This document shows positions 41,746 through 52,960 of a DNA stretch of 64,000 nt, piece after piece. Position numbers and translations under genes: made by a program. This stretch comes from Cylindrotheca closterium. Taxonomy: Eukaryota; Bacillariophyta; Bacillariophyceae; Bacillariales; Bacillariaceae. The notes beneath the pieces were generated by a model. That model saw nothing but the letters and a program-made list of their open reading frames with translations. It did not search any database and was not told the origin of the DNA. The stretch covers positions 100,097 to 164,096 of the forward strand of contig CAKOGP040002103.1 in the NCBI GenBank assembly GCA_933822405.4, given 5' to 3'. Position 1 is the stretch's first letter, and every line of letters starts with the position of its first letter.

Positions 41746-42416
41746 TTTAAAACGTAGATTCTTGATGATCTTGTAATGGTAGTACTTTGAGAGTTTGTAC
41801 TATGAATGTGCAACCAGGCGTGTCAGGAAGTTTGAGGATGAGAGGTTGATTTTGTGATGTTTCTCACGAGCATGCATTTTCCTCGCGCGTTTTCATCCAT
41901 CTGGCTTCGTACGTCGACAGTGAATTTCATTGGTGGAATGAATCTTCCCCAACGAGATTCTCGAATCTAATAGGGCAAACGTTCGATCGCCAAACTCCCA
42001 AAAAAGCTGGGAGGGCAGATTAGGTGGAGTATCCCCAAAGAACAGGGGAGTCAGTCTCCCTCCAAAGACCGAAAAACCCATCGACGCGAACACAAATACA
42101 TGAACAGAAGGAGAAGAAAAAATAACGGCTCAAGTCAAGTCTCGCAATGAACCCTGCTCGCGAAAGGATCCCTAAGGTATCCACGCAAGAAGTCTAGCAA
42201 AGTAAGACTGGGGATACTAAATCGTATTTGACTTTAGAAGCTCTTATCATACAGTTTGTGATATATTCGATTACTATTCCTCTTATAATTAATACACCTG
42301 AATCGTATGTAGCAGAGGAATGCTATACAAGCGCATCCAGCCAGGGGTATAGAATGGCTGCCTCAAGATAGTGTTATCTTGGACCGACGAAGATCTATTT
42401 ATCGATTCTTTTTCGT
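41746..42416. other. Intergenic region, nothing recognised
   Basis: Upstream of the MgtC-family gene and downstream of the LRR/ankyrin gene (671 bp). No repeat or coding frame of note. Confidence 0.5.
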
Positions 42417-43877
42417 TCAATGATGATAATGATCGTGTTCTTCATCTACCACCACCAAGTAGGACAGTATGAGAGGAATCACAATTTCAGCTCCGCTTTG
42501 GATCTGACAGGTGCGCCTCCAGGAGGGACCTGGTAGCCTTCGGCGGTATTCGGATTGCATTCTAGCCTTCCAGAGTGCTAATTCGAGTAGCGACAGCGCC
42601 TCTTTTTGTTCAAATTGCCGCAAACAATCATCGATTCGTTCCAAATGCCCTTCTCGTAACGTGGCATGAGGAAGGGTTGCAATTATTTCAATTTCGTTCA
42701 CCACATGCTGTTTCCATTGATCCAATCCCAATGCTTTGATTCGAGCATGAAAGTACCGCGAAGTCAGATATAAGAGTAGATCCATGGAATCATATTTGTT
42801 GGCGATGTAGACGAAGCATTTCAAGCGTCGTTGTTCTTCCTCTGAAAAGACACTCAGCTGTTGCTGTAGCGTTCGGAGGAGGCCATCTATCATGGGAATG
42901 GGGACATTGACCATGCACGCATAATCGATAGGAGTATTACCATGGTTGTCTTGGGTGGTCACATTGGAAGGATAGTGAGCCAACACAGTTTCGCAAATTG
43001 ACATGCAAGGACGGGCCGACAGGACCAAAATGTGAAGTGGAGTCATTCCAAATGAATCCACAAAGCAGCCACCCGCGTAAAAAAAGTCCCCGGTATCCAG
43101 ATTATCGAGATCATATTCATGGATCGGAAGGGCATCCGCTTTTTGGCACAAGGAAAAGACACCACCACCGCGTTTCCTTCTGCCGGCAGGTCCATCCATT
43201 CGAATCGCCTTTTCCAATTGCTTTTGTTTGGCAGCAGTCGTATAGTGTGCTTGATAGTAACACACCTTGTGGAGTGGCAAGTCGTCAAAGCGCCTATCCA
43301 AGGCCTCTATATTTACACCGAACCGAAGCTCCAAACTTCGTTCGCAATGAGCAAAGGCGTGGTCACCAAGCCGGTTAACCGACTTTGGAATCTCAATATT
43401 CTTGAGCTGCTCGCAATGAGCAAAGGCCCGGGATTCAATCTTTTTCAAGCCCTTTGGTAGTTCTATAGATAGCAAGGCGGTACAGTAAGAAAAGGCACCA
43501 TGCTCAATCACCGTAACTGCCCATGGAACAGCCATGGTCTTGAGTTTGGAACACCTTGAAAAGGTTTCTTCTCGAATGCAAGTCAAACCAACAGGCAAGA
43601 ACACATCTTGCAAACTGCAACATCCCAAAAAGGCACGGACTCCAATTTTCTTGCAGGTCATGGGTATTCGGACCTTGGATAAGAGTGAACAATTCAAAAA
43701 GGCTTCTGGTCCAATGACTTTGAGCATTTGGGGTAAGGAAACTTCCATCAACATCTTGTTGCCAGAAAAGGCGTTTGCTGCAAGCTGTTGAATGGTATCA
43801 TCGAGCTTGAGACTATTGACGTTGTTTCTGTCATCTCCTCGGAGCATGGAGGCTGCTGCGGAAGGATGTATTCTCAT
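42417..43877 (-). CDS. BspA-type leucine-rich repeat plus ankyrin-repeat protein (intact copy)
   Basis: Single exon, 486 residues from the ATG at 43877. About seven LRR_5/BspA units of 23 residues occupy residues 20-195, for example AFSGNKMLMEVSLPQMLKVIG, AFLNCSLLSKVRIPMTCKKIG, and AFLGCCSLQDVFLPVGL. An ankyrin-like half follows (DSFGMTPLHILVLS, then TTQDNHGNTPIDYACMVN). The C-terminal region EALSLLELALWKARMQ and CQIQSGAEIVIPLIL is shared with the broken neighbour. Such proteins are abundant in diatoms and in trichomonads and are thought to mediate protein binding; no enzymatic role is visible. There is no signal peptide, so it should be cytoplasmic or nuclear. Confidence 0.82.
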   Translation of the reverse strand: MRIHPSAAASMLRGDDRNNVNSLKLDDTIQQLAANAFSGNKMLMEVSLPQMLKVIGPEAFLNCSLLSKVRIPMTCKKIGVRAFLGCCSLQDVFLPVGLTCIREETFSRCSKLKTMAVPWAVTVIEHGAFSYCTALLSIELPKGLKKIESRAFAHCEQLKNIEIPKSVNRLGDHAFAHCERSLELRFGVNIEALDRRFDDLPLHKVCYYQAHYTTAAKQKQLEKAIRMDGPAGRRKRGGGVFSLCQKADALPIHEYDLDNLDTGDFFYAGGCFVDSFGMTPLHILVLSARPCMSICETVLAHYPSNVTTQDNHGNTPIDYACMVNVPIPMIDGLLRTLQQQLSVFSEEEQRRLKCFVYIANKYDSMDLLLYLTSRYFHARIKALGLDQWKQHVVNEIEIIATLPHATLREGHLERIDDCLRQFEQKEALSLLELALWKARMQSEYRRRLPGPSWRRTCQIQSGAEIVIPLILSYLVVVDEEHDHYHH

Positions 43878-44499
43878 ACCTACTGCTTGGGTATTGTGCT
43901 ATGACTGTTTCGGGAAACAGAGTGGAATGAATAACACTTGAAGAAATCAATCAGTCGTCAAAATTCTGTGGGAGGTCATTCCAATTTCCACTGAGAAACG
44001 TAGAACTGCTCGAGCCTTGACAACGATTGATTCTGGTACCACAGTATTCGGTTTCCCGCTAAGAAGAAGGATAGTAGGACACTTTGGTTGTTTCGGCACT
44101 TGTTCTCGCAGTTCGGCTTCTTTTTTTATGATGCCAGTCAGTCGTGTGTGGTATGGATGTCGTACGTTTCGTGAAAATGTATCCCCGATAAATGACCTAA
44201 ACAGGGGGCAATAACATGGGGGATAAACAAACAAACAAACAAACAAACAAACAAACAAACAAACAAACAAGCAAACAGACAGACAACAGCTTGTATCGAC
44301 TTCGCGCATAAATTTCCCTGCATTGTAGTTGTATGCTAGTGTTGCCAGGGTATTAGAGCTTATCTAGCCAATCTAGGATAGCCAGCGTTGGTTGCAGTAG
44401 TATACACGTGTCAAGTAAAAACTACAAATGTAAATTTCACAGTGTGGTGTGTGGTTGCATCAGCCATATCCAAAGAAGCGGATAGCAAGCCTTGAATCA
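43878..44499. other. Intergenic region with an (AAAC)n microsatellite
   Basis: Between the intact LRR gene and the end of the LRR pseudogene. It holds the microsatellite at 44225-44270 and a lone CTGGTACCA at about 44034-44042. Open frames across the AAAC run encode only CLFVCLFV-type repeats and are artefacts. Confidence 0.55.
44225..44270. repeat. (AAAC)n microsatellite
   Basis: Eleven and a half perfect AAAC units, then imperfect AAGC/AGAC units. The same tetranucleotide also precedes the EGF-protein start at 52960. Confidence 0.95.
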
Positions 44500-46387
44500 T
44501 CATGGGGTAGTAGCGGTTGCCTTACCCATGAATGTCATCATATTGGTCAACACAATGCTGCTTCCGCAATTCACTCGACAGCTCTCGCGCGAATCCCCCA
44601 GCGTCGCCTTCTCTTCCTCCACTTTCATTTTCCACAACGCCACTTCCAACAACGACAGAACCTCCATTCTTTCGAACACAGCGAGCTTTTCGTAAATTCA
44701 AGCGACTTCGGTAGCTAAAGAGGTCGCATCTGCAAGTTGTACCTTCTCCAGTCCCGACATGATTTCGTCTCTCCAGTGATCCAACCCCAAAAATAAGATG
44801 CGGGGTTCCAAGATGCATAGAAGTAACGACTTTGTCACACATGCGGCTGTTGTTGAATGGTTCTTGCATAGGTAAATCCATGGGGTACATCCAAAGACGT
44901 CTCGAGATCGCATGATATCCACAGAGGATAACGAAAGGAGCTCCTGAAACAGCTTGAGCCGTGGTCTGTGTGACAGTGCGAGAATATGAAGAGGAGTCAT
45001 TCCAGCAAAATCCACTCTGCTACAAGCAGCTGGATCAGCCTTGGCAATATCCTGAATGCTATCAATATTGTCTTGTATTGTATGATAGCTCTGGAAATAG
45101 CAAGCCCGATGAAGTGGGAGACAGTTGAATCGTTGTTTCAGCTTGCTGACTAGATCTTCGTATCCATTCGCAGCTTCTCCTAACTTAATATCTTCCATAA
45201 AGTCGTATTCGTGGACCACAGGATCCAACACGTGTGATCGAGGAAGGCAAAAGTTGACCAGAGAGTTGTATCCATACTGGTTGTTGTATCGAAGTGGACA
45301 ATACGCAAGAAACCGAACGCGCTTCAACGTTTCGGGCACTTCCACTGAGAGCAATGAGGTACAGCCGACAAACGCACCATAATCAATTAATTCGACGGTT
45401 GGCGGGATCCAAAGATGTGTCAAGGAGGCACACCCTTCAAAGGACCTCGCTTCGATCCGTGTCAGAGTGCTTGGTAGAAGTATGTCCCTCAGTTGTGAAC
45501 AGTGAGAAATGGCGGATCTGCCAATGCTGGTCAAGTTGCATCTTGAAAGATCTAAATGAGTCAACCGACAACTTGCAAAAGCCGCAGCTCCAACATGGGC
45601 AACCGATTTTGGAATACTGATATCCTTCAATTTGAAGCAGCCTAGAAAAGCATCGTTAGGGATAACTTTTAGCGCGGATGGAAGGGTCACAGATTCGAGC
45701 TCCCTGCAGTAACTTAGAGCGTCTTTGCCAATGGCTGCCACTGTAGAAGGGAAATGAAAGTGTTTGAATGCATTGCCATGGAAGGAATACTCTCCAATTT
45801 TCTTCAAGCCCACAGGCAATTCCATCGTTGCAAGGCGGTTGCAAAAAAGGAACGCGCTATGTCCAATCTCAATTACTGAAAAAGGCACATTTACATCCAC
45901 CAGCGAGTGGCACGACGCGAACGAGCCCTTCGGTATGATGACTAACCCTTGAGGAAGCCTAGCATGTGTCAAACTAGTACACTCCATAAACAAGCCAATT
46001 TGCAGGTTACATGCATCGCTCACAATTTCAATGCTTTGTAGCTTTTTGCATCGAAGGAATGTACCTTCACCAATGAGCTTCAGGCTCACTGGAAAACTTC
46101 CGACGACTTCGAGCTCAGAGCAATCAGTGAAAGCGTTCGGACCTATCTCGACAAGAGTCGACAGAAAATTTTGCTCCCGCAATCGGGTGCAATTTTTAAA
46201 CCAATCCTTCTTGGTATTCCACATTTACCAAGTTTCCTCGTCCTCTGAACGCATGAGGTGGAATCGTTTTGACAGAGCTATCAATCCGTAATGAGGTAAC
46301 ATTTGTCGGAATGGAGGACAGGTCTGTGTTCTCATAGTACACAAAGACATCTTCCGAGGCGTCCTCGTGGCTCCTTTTCCGTGACAT
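44500..46387 (-). pseudogene. Broken tandem copy of the LRR/ankyrin gene
   Basis: The coding remnant runs from ATG 46387 (MSRKRSHEDASEDVF) to the final stop at 44500-44502. Two lesions are visible. Near 46196 the first frame stops in the middle of a repeat (NLVNVEYQEGLV then TAA), while the next frame resumes at FKNCTRLREQ; relative to the 23-residue repeat spacing about 17-20 bases are missing. At 44698-44700 an in-frame TGA interrupts a stretch that continues with EVLSLLEVALWKMKVEEEK and CGSSIVLTNMMTFMG, matching the intact neighbour's SLLELALWKARM and SGAEIVIPLIL. Between the lesions 508 codons are open (ATG at 46224 to TGA at 44698), with about eleven LRR_5 units and a TPLHILALS ankyrin motif. 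A shorter functional gene of 508 residues is the alternative. Confidence 0.7.
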
Positions 46388-46720
46388 TGACACCTAAGTA
46401 TTTTTCTTTTTTTGAATGAAAGTGACAAACGTCAGCACAGCAATACGTCAATAGTCCCTGGCTTATTCGAATGATAACAGCAATGCTGGAACCATTTACT
46501 TCGGGTTTCGATTTATTTTATTGGGACTACTTTCAACTTGTACGACGATGGGAACAGATTTAGATCTTCCTATTTTGTCCGGTTGAAGAACGGAACGCGG
46601 TAAATACTCAAGATTCAACATTCATTCACCACTACCGGTACAAATAATTCAAACCGCAAGAACACTTCATGTATCCACTTTCAAACAGTTGGCGATACTA
46701 CCGCCCTTTTAAGAAGGATC
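46388..46720. other. Divergent upstream region of LRR genes
   Basis: A 333-bp stretch between the LRR pseudogene start and the membrane LRR gene. It contains TACCGGTA at 46633-46640, 81 bp before the ATG at 46721. Confidence 0.5.
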
Positions 46721-48700
46721 ATGGGTCGAAAGTACAAGGAGAGCTGCAATAAGAATGGTGCAAACCTACCACCAAATTTGAACAACGCACAAACCTCATG
46801 TGCACCCAGTAGATCCGATGGCAAAGAAATTGGAAAAGAGATGAATGTTGCCGAGGCGATTCACAGCGAAGGATCAAAACAGCAGCAAGAGAAAGAAGAA
46901 TCAGATCGCCCCGGAAATTTACTGCAGGCTGAAGTCGCACCGGATATCAATGCAGTAGTTCAAGATGCGGTTCAACGAGCCGTGCGAGAGGCCATGTCTT
47001 CGAATCATCATCATCATTCAGCACGACAGACATTTCCTCAGCAACCACTCGCAACAGTAGTTTCATCCAGCAGTAACATTCATGACAAAGATAATGAAGA
47101 AAATGACGGGAACGATCTTTTCAGAGGCAAACTTTGGATCTTGGTTGCAATTGTGGTGGTGGTGGCCATGGCTGTTGGAATTGGAGTTGCTGCTAGTCGT
47201 GACGATGATGATGATGTTTCGTCGCAGATGGCCGCTAGGATGCCATCCATGGCTCCAAGCGACATGGCATCTGCGATGAGACTGATGTCTCTCATCTATC
47301 CTGGTCAGGAGATGGAGGATCTTTCACCAGCAGCATACAATGCCATTCAATGGACTGCAATAGAGGATGATTTTGTGCTCAACACAATGGTGGTTACGAG
47401 TGAGCTGCTGGAACGACACGCTCTTGTCACCATGTACTACAATCTGCGTGGTGAAGGCTGGGTCTTTGATTCATCAGACAACTGGCTGACGAGTACATCT
47501 CACTGTGACTGGGAATTTGTTGAATGTGACGAGAATGGTTCTGTCATTAGTTTGAACTTTCGGTCCAAAGGACTCCAAGGTAGTTTACCGGCAGAAATTG
47601 GGAATCTTAGTAACTTGATAGAGTTACACCTTGTGGGAAATCGATTGACAGGGTCGTTGCCCACCCCAAGCTTCGGGCAACTCACAAAGCTTCGTTCACT
47701 CTTTTTGGACGATAACCGAATGAAAGGATCGTTACCGAGCCATCTTGGCTTGCTCGCAGACTTGGAGCATGCAACGTTCAATAATAATTTGTTCACTGGT
47801 CAAATACCAACTGCCATTGGCCGGTGGACCTCCATTCGATCACTTGATCTCTCGGCAAACAGCTTTGCTGGATCCAGCATACCCACTGAAATTGGGAACA
47901 TGCACCTTCTCGAATCATTGGACATTGCGGGAAACCAACTTTCCTCGGCAATACCGAGCTTTTTGGGGACAGCTACGAGTCTCACTAGACCAAGTCTCTC
48001 GGACAATTTTCTAAGTTCGACAATACCGACAGAAGTGTTCTCACTCACCGGATTGTTGAATATGAATTTGCATAACAACTCCTATTTGATTGGACCTGTT
48101 CCCTCGGAAATTGGTGCTCTGACACAATTGATAACCTTGGTATTGAGTGAAAATCGTCTGGATTTCCTTCCATCAGAGATTGGAAGTTGCAGTGCACTTG
48201 AATTTGTATATGCACACAGCAATCGATTCGGCAAGACGATACCGACGGAGGTTGGGAATCTAGTGAATTTGAATCAGTTGGGACTCGACAGAAATGCTTT
48301 CACTGGAACCATCCCCAGCGAAATTGGTGCTATAGAAGGCCTTTCGATGCTTTACCTAAATGACAATCGGATTAGCCATGCCATACCCAGTGAATTTGGA
48401 CGGCTATCAAACTTGCTAAAGTTGCAGTTGAGTTCGAATCGACTGACGTCAACGATCCCAGCCGAGCTATCGAATCTCAAGCTCGTAAGAAATGTCGACC
48501 TGACTGACAATATTTTGACTGGGAGTGTGCCGTCATCTTTGAATATGTTGGGACGGCGTATCTCGGGGTTTTACCTCTCTTCGAACAACTTTACAGGTGG
48601 ATTGGAAAACTTGCTGTGTGACTCTACAAGCCTTAAAAACTTCGAAGCGGACTGTGACCTTGTCTGTAACTGCTGTACTACAAGTGTTGGAAGTTGCTGA
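46721..48700 (+). CDS. Single-pass membrane protein with extracellular LRR domain
   Basis: Single exon, 659 residues from the ATG at 46721. The hydrophilic N-terminal 135 residues include an HHHHS run and predicted helix (VQDAVQRAVREAMSS). One membrane helix lies at about 140-158 (LWILVAIVVVVAMAVGIGV). Behind it is a plant-type LRR region from about 225: the capping motif ALVTMYYNLRGEGW and CDWEFVECDENG, then about 12 repeats of 24 residues such as LRSLFLDDNRMKGSLPSHLG and LSMLYLNDNRISHAIPSEFG. It ends with a Cys-rich cap (CDLVCNCC). There is no cleavable signal peptide, so it is type II with the LRR outside, the usual layout of diatom LRR surface proteins. There is no kinase domain. Adhesion or recognition is inferred. 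Confidence 0.85.
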   Translation: MGRKYKESCNKNGANLPPNLNNAQTSCAPSRSDGKEIGKEMNVAEAIHSEGSKQQQEKEESDRPGNLLQAEVAPDINAVVQDAVQRAVREAMSSNHHHHSARQTFPQQPLATVVSSSSNIHDKDNEENDGNDLFRGKLWILVAIVVVVAMAVGIGVAASRDDDDDVSSQMAARMPSMAPSDMASAMRLMSLIYPGQEMEDLSPAAYNAIQWTAIEDDFVLNTMVVTSELLERHALVTMYYNLRGEGWVFDSSDNWLTSTSHCDWEFVECDENGSVISLNFRSKGLQGSLPAEIGNLSNLIELHLVGNRLTGSLPTPSFGQLTKLRSLFLDDNRMKGSLPSHLGLLADLEHATFNNNLFTGQIPTAIGRWTSIRSLDLSANSFAGSSIPTEIGNMHLLESLDIAGNQLSSAIPSFLGTATSLTRPSLSDNFLSSTIPTEVFSLTGLLNMNLHNNSYLIGPVPSEIGALTQLITLVLSENRLDFLPSEIGSCSALEFVYAHSNRFGKTIPTEVGNLVNLNQLGLDRNAFTGTIPSEIGAIEGLSMLYLNDNRISHAIPSEFGRLSNLLKLQLSSNRLTSTIPAELSNLKLVRNVDLTDNILTGSVPSSLNMLGRRISGFYLSSNNFTGGLENLLCDSTSLKNFEADCDLVCNCCTTSVGSC

Positions 48701-49034
48701 CAACCTTTGGGAAGATTGCGAGCTTGTCTGTGATCTGTGACCTTGCATCGTGTAAGGAGAATTTGAATTTAAAAGGAGCTAGTAACCCCTGGAGTACGCT
48801 GTATCGATACCATGCTTCTGGTACCTATCTAGAAATTGGTCTGGAGATCAGCATTCAACAGCGTAATCGCTAGTTTATGTTCGTGCTAAGAGGCGTTGAG
48901 TACAAACAATGACAACCCAGGTTAGGTATCGCACTATTTAGAAGGTACCTGGTACCGTACCGGTTCACTTCCGACCATAGGAAAGGCCTAACGAATACCT
49001 TCGACTTCTTTGACCCAACATAGGCCGCGGTTGA
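48701..49034. other. Intergenic region with GTAC cluster
   Basis: Upstream of the acyl-CoA synthetase gene. Contains a GGTACC palindrome cluster at 48944-48964 and TATCGATACC near 48801. Confidence 0.5.
48944..48964. repeat. GGTACC/TACCGGT cluster
   Basis: Overlapping copies of GGTACC, GGTACCGTACC and TACCGGT within 21 bp, about 70-90 bp before the acyl-CoA synthetase start codon. Confidence 0.6.
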
Positions 49035-51229
49035 ATGATGACACTGGATGATCCTTCTCATATCCATCATCGTTCATTCTATTGTCACTCTCTAGCAACC
49101 ATGCCTAAAAAACAGTGGTCTACCGTCGTAGCCAATACGTCTACCAAAGACCGTGGTGATATTCGGCGAACGGGTGATCCTACCTCCCATCCCGAACTGG
49201 GCTATCAAGGAGTGCAGACTTTGTATGAAGCCTTTCGACGTGGACAAACCCTAAACCCGCTAGGGCCCTGTCTTGGGTTTAGGGCTGTCTCAAAAAGCAG
49301 TGGAATGGCGACACCTTTTATCTATTCCTCCTATACTGAAGTTCTCTCAAGAATTGATTGCTTTGCTGCTGGATTGGAAACCTTGAAATTGGTTCCTCCC
49401 ACCGATGACAATCTGACCTTGGTGGGTTTGTACATGCGCAATTGCATGGAATGGTTCATTGCCGAACACGCCATTTTCTGTGTCGGTGGAGCTACTGTTC
49501 CATTTTACGATACATTGGGTCCCGAGAGCGTTAGTTTCATCTTGAAGCAGACCGGTACCAAGACGGTTGTTAGCACTAGAGATGAATTGGAACGCCTCTG
49601 CACGGTCAAGAAATCTGGCGAGTGTCCCCACTTTGAGTACGTTGTCTTGGTGGACGGCGTGATTCCCCAAGCCGATGCCATGGCCAGAGAGGCCGGGCTC
49701 CAGGTCATGAGTTTTGCCAAGGTGGAAGCCATTGGAGCGCAGACTATTGCCACTACGGGCCACAAGCACAGTCCCCCCTCGGGCAAGGATGTCTTTACTT
49801 TTTGCTACACCTCTGGGACTACCGGGAATCCCAAGGGTGCTATTTTGACGCATGAGAATATTGTGTCGGCCATGGCAGGGGCCATGAATGCGTCTCTTTC
49901 TCTTTCGATAGCCGATCGTCACTTGTCCTATTTGCCATTGGCACATATTTTTGAAAGAATTATCCAGTGCCAGGTGTACATTAATGGGGCCTCTATTGCC
50001 TTCTATAGAGGAGATCCTCTCTTGCTCATTGACGATATGCAAGCTTGCCGACCCACAGTGATGCCAGCTGCTCCCCGAGTCTTGAACAAGATTTATGACA
50101 AGGTAAGAAAACGGAGAAGTGATGGGTTGATGAGCAAAGCAGACGACTGTTCGCTTTATTTACTGATTTTTTTTAATTTTTGCCATGATAGATTCAAATT
50201 GGCATCAACGCAGCTGGAGGATTGAAAAAGAAGCTCTTCGATGCTGCAGTCGCCTCCAAGACACACAACTTGCTAGAGAGTGGAGAACTCAAACACCCAT
50301 TATATGATGCCCTCATTTTCAACAAGATCAAAAAGGGATTGGGATTGGATTGTCTCCGTCTCATGGTTAGTGGATCTGCTCCACTTTCCAAGACAGTCAT
50401 GATTTTCTATCGGATCCTGCTTGGAATTCCCGTCTTGGAGGGTTACGGTCAAACCGAAGGTGCTGCGTGCGCCACCATTTGTGACCCCGAGGACATGCAA
50501 AGTGCTGGACACGTTGGAGCCCCCAATCCAGCCTGTGAGATTGTTCTCGCCGATGTTCCTGAAATGGGATATTTGCATACCGACACGAGCCACAAGGGCC
50601 AACCATGTCAAGGACGCGGTGAGATTTGGGTCCGAGGACCAGTCGTCTTTAAAGAATACTACAAGGAACCCGAAAAGACTCGTGAGACGGTCGATGAGGA
50701 AGGATGGTTGCATTCGGGAGACATTGGTTTGTGGACGGTGGAGGGCCAGCTTCAGATCATTGATCGCAAAAAGAACATTTTCAAGCTATCGCAAGGAGAA
50801 TACGTGGCTCCGGAAAAGATTGAGAATGTTGTGATTCAATCCTTATTGGTTGCACAAGCGTTTGTCTATGGGGATTCGTTGCAAAGTGCTTTGGTGGCCA
50901 TTATCGTGCCCGACGAAGAACCACTTCGCAGTCTCTTGGCATCGGATGATTCTCTGTCGACTTTGGCTAAGGCTAGCTTTGCGGAAATTTGCAAAAGTCC
51001 TCAAGTGAACAAGCTGATTATGAATGAAATCAGCCAAGAGGCCAAGAAGAATGGATTGAATGGAATTGAAACACCTAGGGCGATTCATTTGGATACTGAA
51101 CTCTTTTCGGTGGAGAATGGATTGCTCACGCCCACATTCAAGCTAAAGCGCCAACAAGCTAGGGACAAGTACGAGAAACAAATCGAGGAAATGTATGCGG
51201 CCATGCCAAAACCAAGGAGTAAGATTTAA
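49035..51229 (+). CDS. Long-chain acyl-CoA synthetase
   Basis: Two exons, 49035-50102 and 50192-51229, with an 89-nt intron (phase 0, GTAAGA...GATAG); 701 residues. It activates fatty acids to acyl-CoA using ATP. The AMP-binding P-loop CYTSGTTGNPKGAILTH is at about residues 255-271, followed by LSYLPLAHIFERI, VSGSAPLS, LEGYGQTEGA and GWLHSGDIGLW, then DRKKNIFKLSQGEYVAPEKIE, all in the ACSL order. The start at 49035 gives a 22-residue leader before a second good ATG at 49101 (MPKKQWSTV). The chain ends PRSKI; SKI is a minority variant of the peroxisomal PTS1 signal, so peroxisomal location is possible but unproven. The upstream region carries a GTAC palindrome cluster. Confidence 0.93.
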
Positions 51230-51386
51230 AGATTCTACTTTTTTTATATTTTAAATATAATATTAATGATAGTCGTAAAATCCAACTTGGGAACTAAGTA
51301 GTAAGAGTAGTTTGTGGCTGATGACCGTTTCCCGAGCTACAATGAACAACTAGAATCTTTCAAAAATTGAATGAGAAATAAACGAC

Positions 51387-52583
51387 TTAGGCAGCCATTC
51401 TTCTAAAGGTTGTTCGCTCAATGGCAGCAACAACATCGTTCAGCTGTGGTAGTGCCGCCTCTTCAAGGTCCTTGGCATATGGCATGGGAACATCTGCTCC
51501 GCACACACGCTCCATGGGGGCATCCATGTAGTTGAAAGTGTCGGTTTCCATAATCATGGCAGAGATTTCGGCACCAACTCCGTGCTGAGGCCATCCCTGT
51601 TCCAAAGTCACGCATCTTCCAGTCTTCTTGATGGAACCAAGAATGGCATCTCTATCGAGCGGGCGGATGGAGAGCAAGTTAATCACCTCGACGCTGGTTC
51701 CCTTGGCGGCCATTACTTCGGCAGCCTCCAACGCGAGTCCAACTTCCTTGGAGTAGGTAATGAGAGTCACATCGGTTCCTTCCTTTTCAATTTTGGCCTT
51801 TCCGATTTCAATAACAAAGTCCTTCGATTGCGCCTCGTCGGACATTGGGAAGCTAACTCCATACATGAGTTCGTGTTCCAAGACCACCACAGGGTTGGGA
51901 TCACGGATCGCAGCCTTGATGAGTCCCTTGGAATCCTCCGATGAATATGGAGCGACAACCTTTAGTCCAGGGACACTTCCAAACCACGCAGCAAAGCACT
52001 GAGAGTGCTGAGCAGCAGTACCGGCACTGTACCCATTTGGTCCACGGAAAACAATGGGGCAGGCCAAGTTTCCTCCACTCATGTAGAACTGCTTGGCGGC
52101 ACCGTTAAGAATTTGATCAATGGCTTGCAAGCTAAAGTTCCAGGTCATGAACTCCACAATGGGTCGTAGATCGTGGAAGGCAGCGCCCACGGCCATTCCA
52201 GTAAAGCCAGCTTCGGTGATGGGGGTATCAATGACCCGTTTCTCTCCGTACTTTTGGTACAATCCCTTGGTGACCTTGTATGCACCTTGGTACTGGGCAA
52301 CTTCTTCTCCCATGATGAAGACATTTTCATCACGTTCCATTTCTTCATCGATACCCTCGCAAATAGCTTCTCTCACAGTCATATCTTTGGTGGCCATGCC
52401 ACGGGCAAACAGGCGTTGGGATGCCTGAACAAAATAATGGAAGGATCGTGCGGGTGGGTGTCTGTGTGAGCGAGGATGATTCTTCTTCCTACAAATAGTG
52501 GATGACTGACTCTCGAAAATGAATTAGCGTACCTGACGGCTCAAGGCCCCTTTAGTGCAAACTGTTCGGATGGAAGACAACAT
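51387..52583 (-). CDS. PDHB: Pyruvate dehydrogenase E1 beta subunit, mitochondrial
   Basis: Two exons, 52583-52533 and 52424-51387, with a 108-nt intron (GTACGC...TTCAG, phase 0); 362 residues. Exon 1 gives [17 protein letters not shown] and exon 2 begins [15 protein letters not shown]; this Arg/Ser/Ala-rich leader is a classic mitochondrial presequence. The mature chain shows [54 protein letters not shown] and [14 protein letters not shown] elements of E1-beta. With E1-alpha it decarboxylates pyruvate in the mitochondrial pyruvate dehydrogenase complex; the plastid type has a different presequence. Starting from the internal ATG would lose the presequence, so the spliced model is preferred. 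Confidence 0.95.
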
Positions 52584-52960
52584 GGTAAACAACAATGGTG
52601 TAATGAAACTAAAAAGGATATGTTCGGATCGTCAGCAGTCGAAGCAATATAAAAGGATGTGCCGACCATCGGCGACTCTCGGAATTTAGGCGGAACTTCT
52701 GGCGGCTGGGAAAAAGATCTTTCCAAGGTTCGATCACTCTGACTAAGATATCGCGCGATTGACCCGTGCGATGGTCCAAGCGTCGGCCGGACCATTTTCC
52801 GAGATTTGGGGGTGTTTCAGGAGGAGGAGAGAGAGCGCATCATAATCAATGCGATATTGTTGTAGGTAGTCCAATCAATCCGCCGCCGATCCTCCAGAGC
52901 ACCTTGGTGGTTGGACATCCCCCCCACCTTTTTACAAACAAACAAACAAACAAACAAACC
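52584..52960. promoter_or_regulatory. Shared upstream region of PDHB and EGF-protein genes, with (AAAC)n
   Basis: A 377-bp divergent region. Immediately before the ATG at 52961 the leader consists of about six AAAC units (52934-52959). No other element is identified. Confidence 0.5.

Noticed and set aside
44225..44270. The AAAC run as a CRISPR-like or regulatory array
   Set aside because: It is a plain microsatellite without spacers.
46140..46260. A 55-nt intron as the explanation of the frame break in the LRR pseudogene
   Set aside because: Donor GTAAAT and acceptor CGGGAG exist and would rejoin the frame, but 55 nt is shorter than other introns here and the removed text contains a good LRR unit (FKNCTRLREQ), so deletion is preferred.
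49347..50042. A 231-codon antisense frame
   Set aside because: It is a shadow of the acyl-CoA synthetase exon 1.
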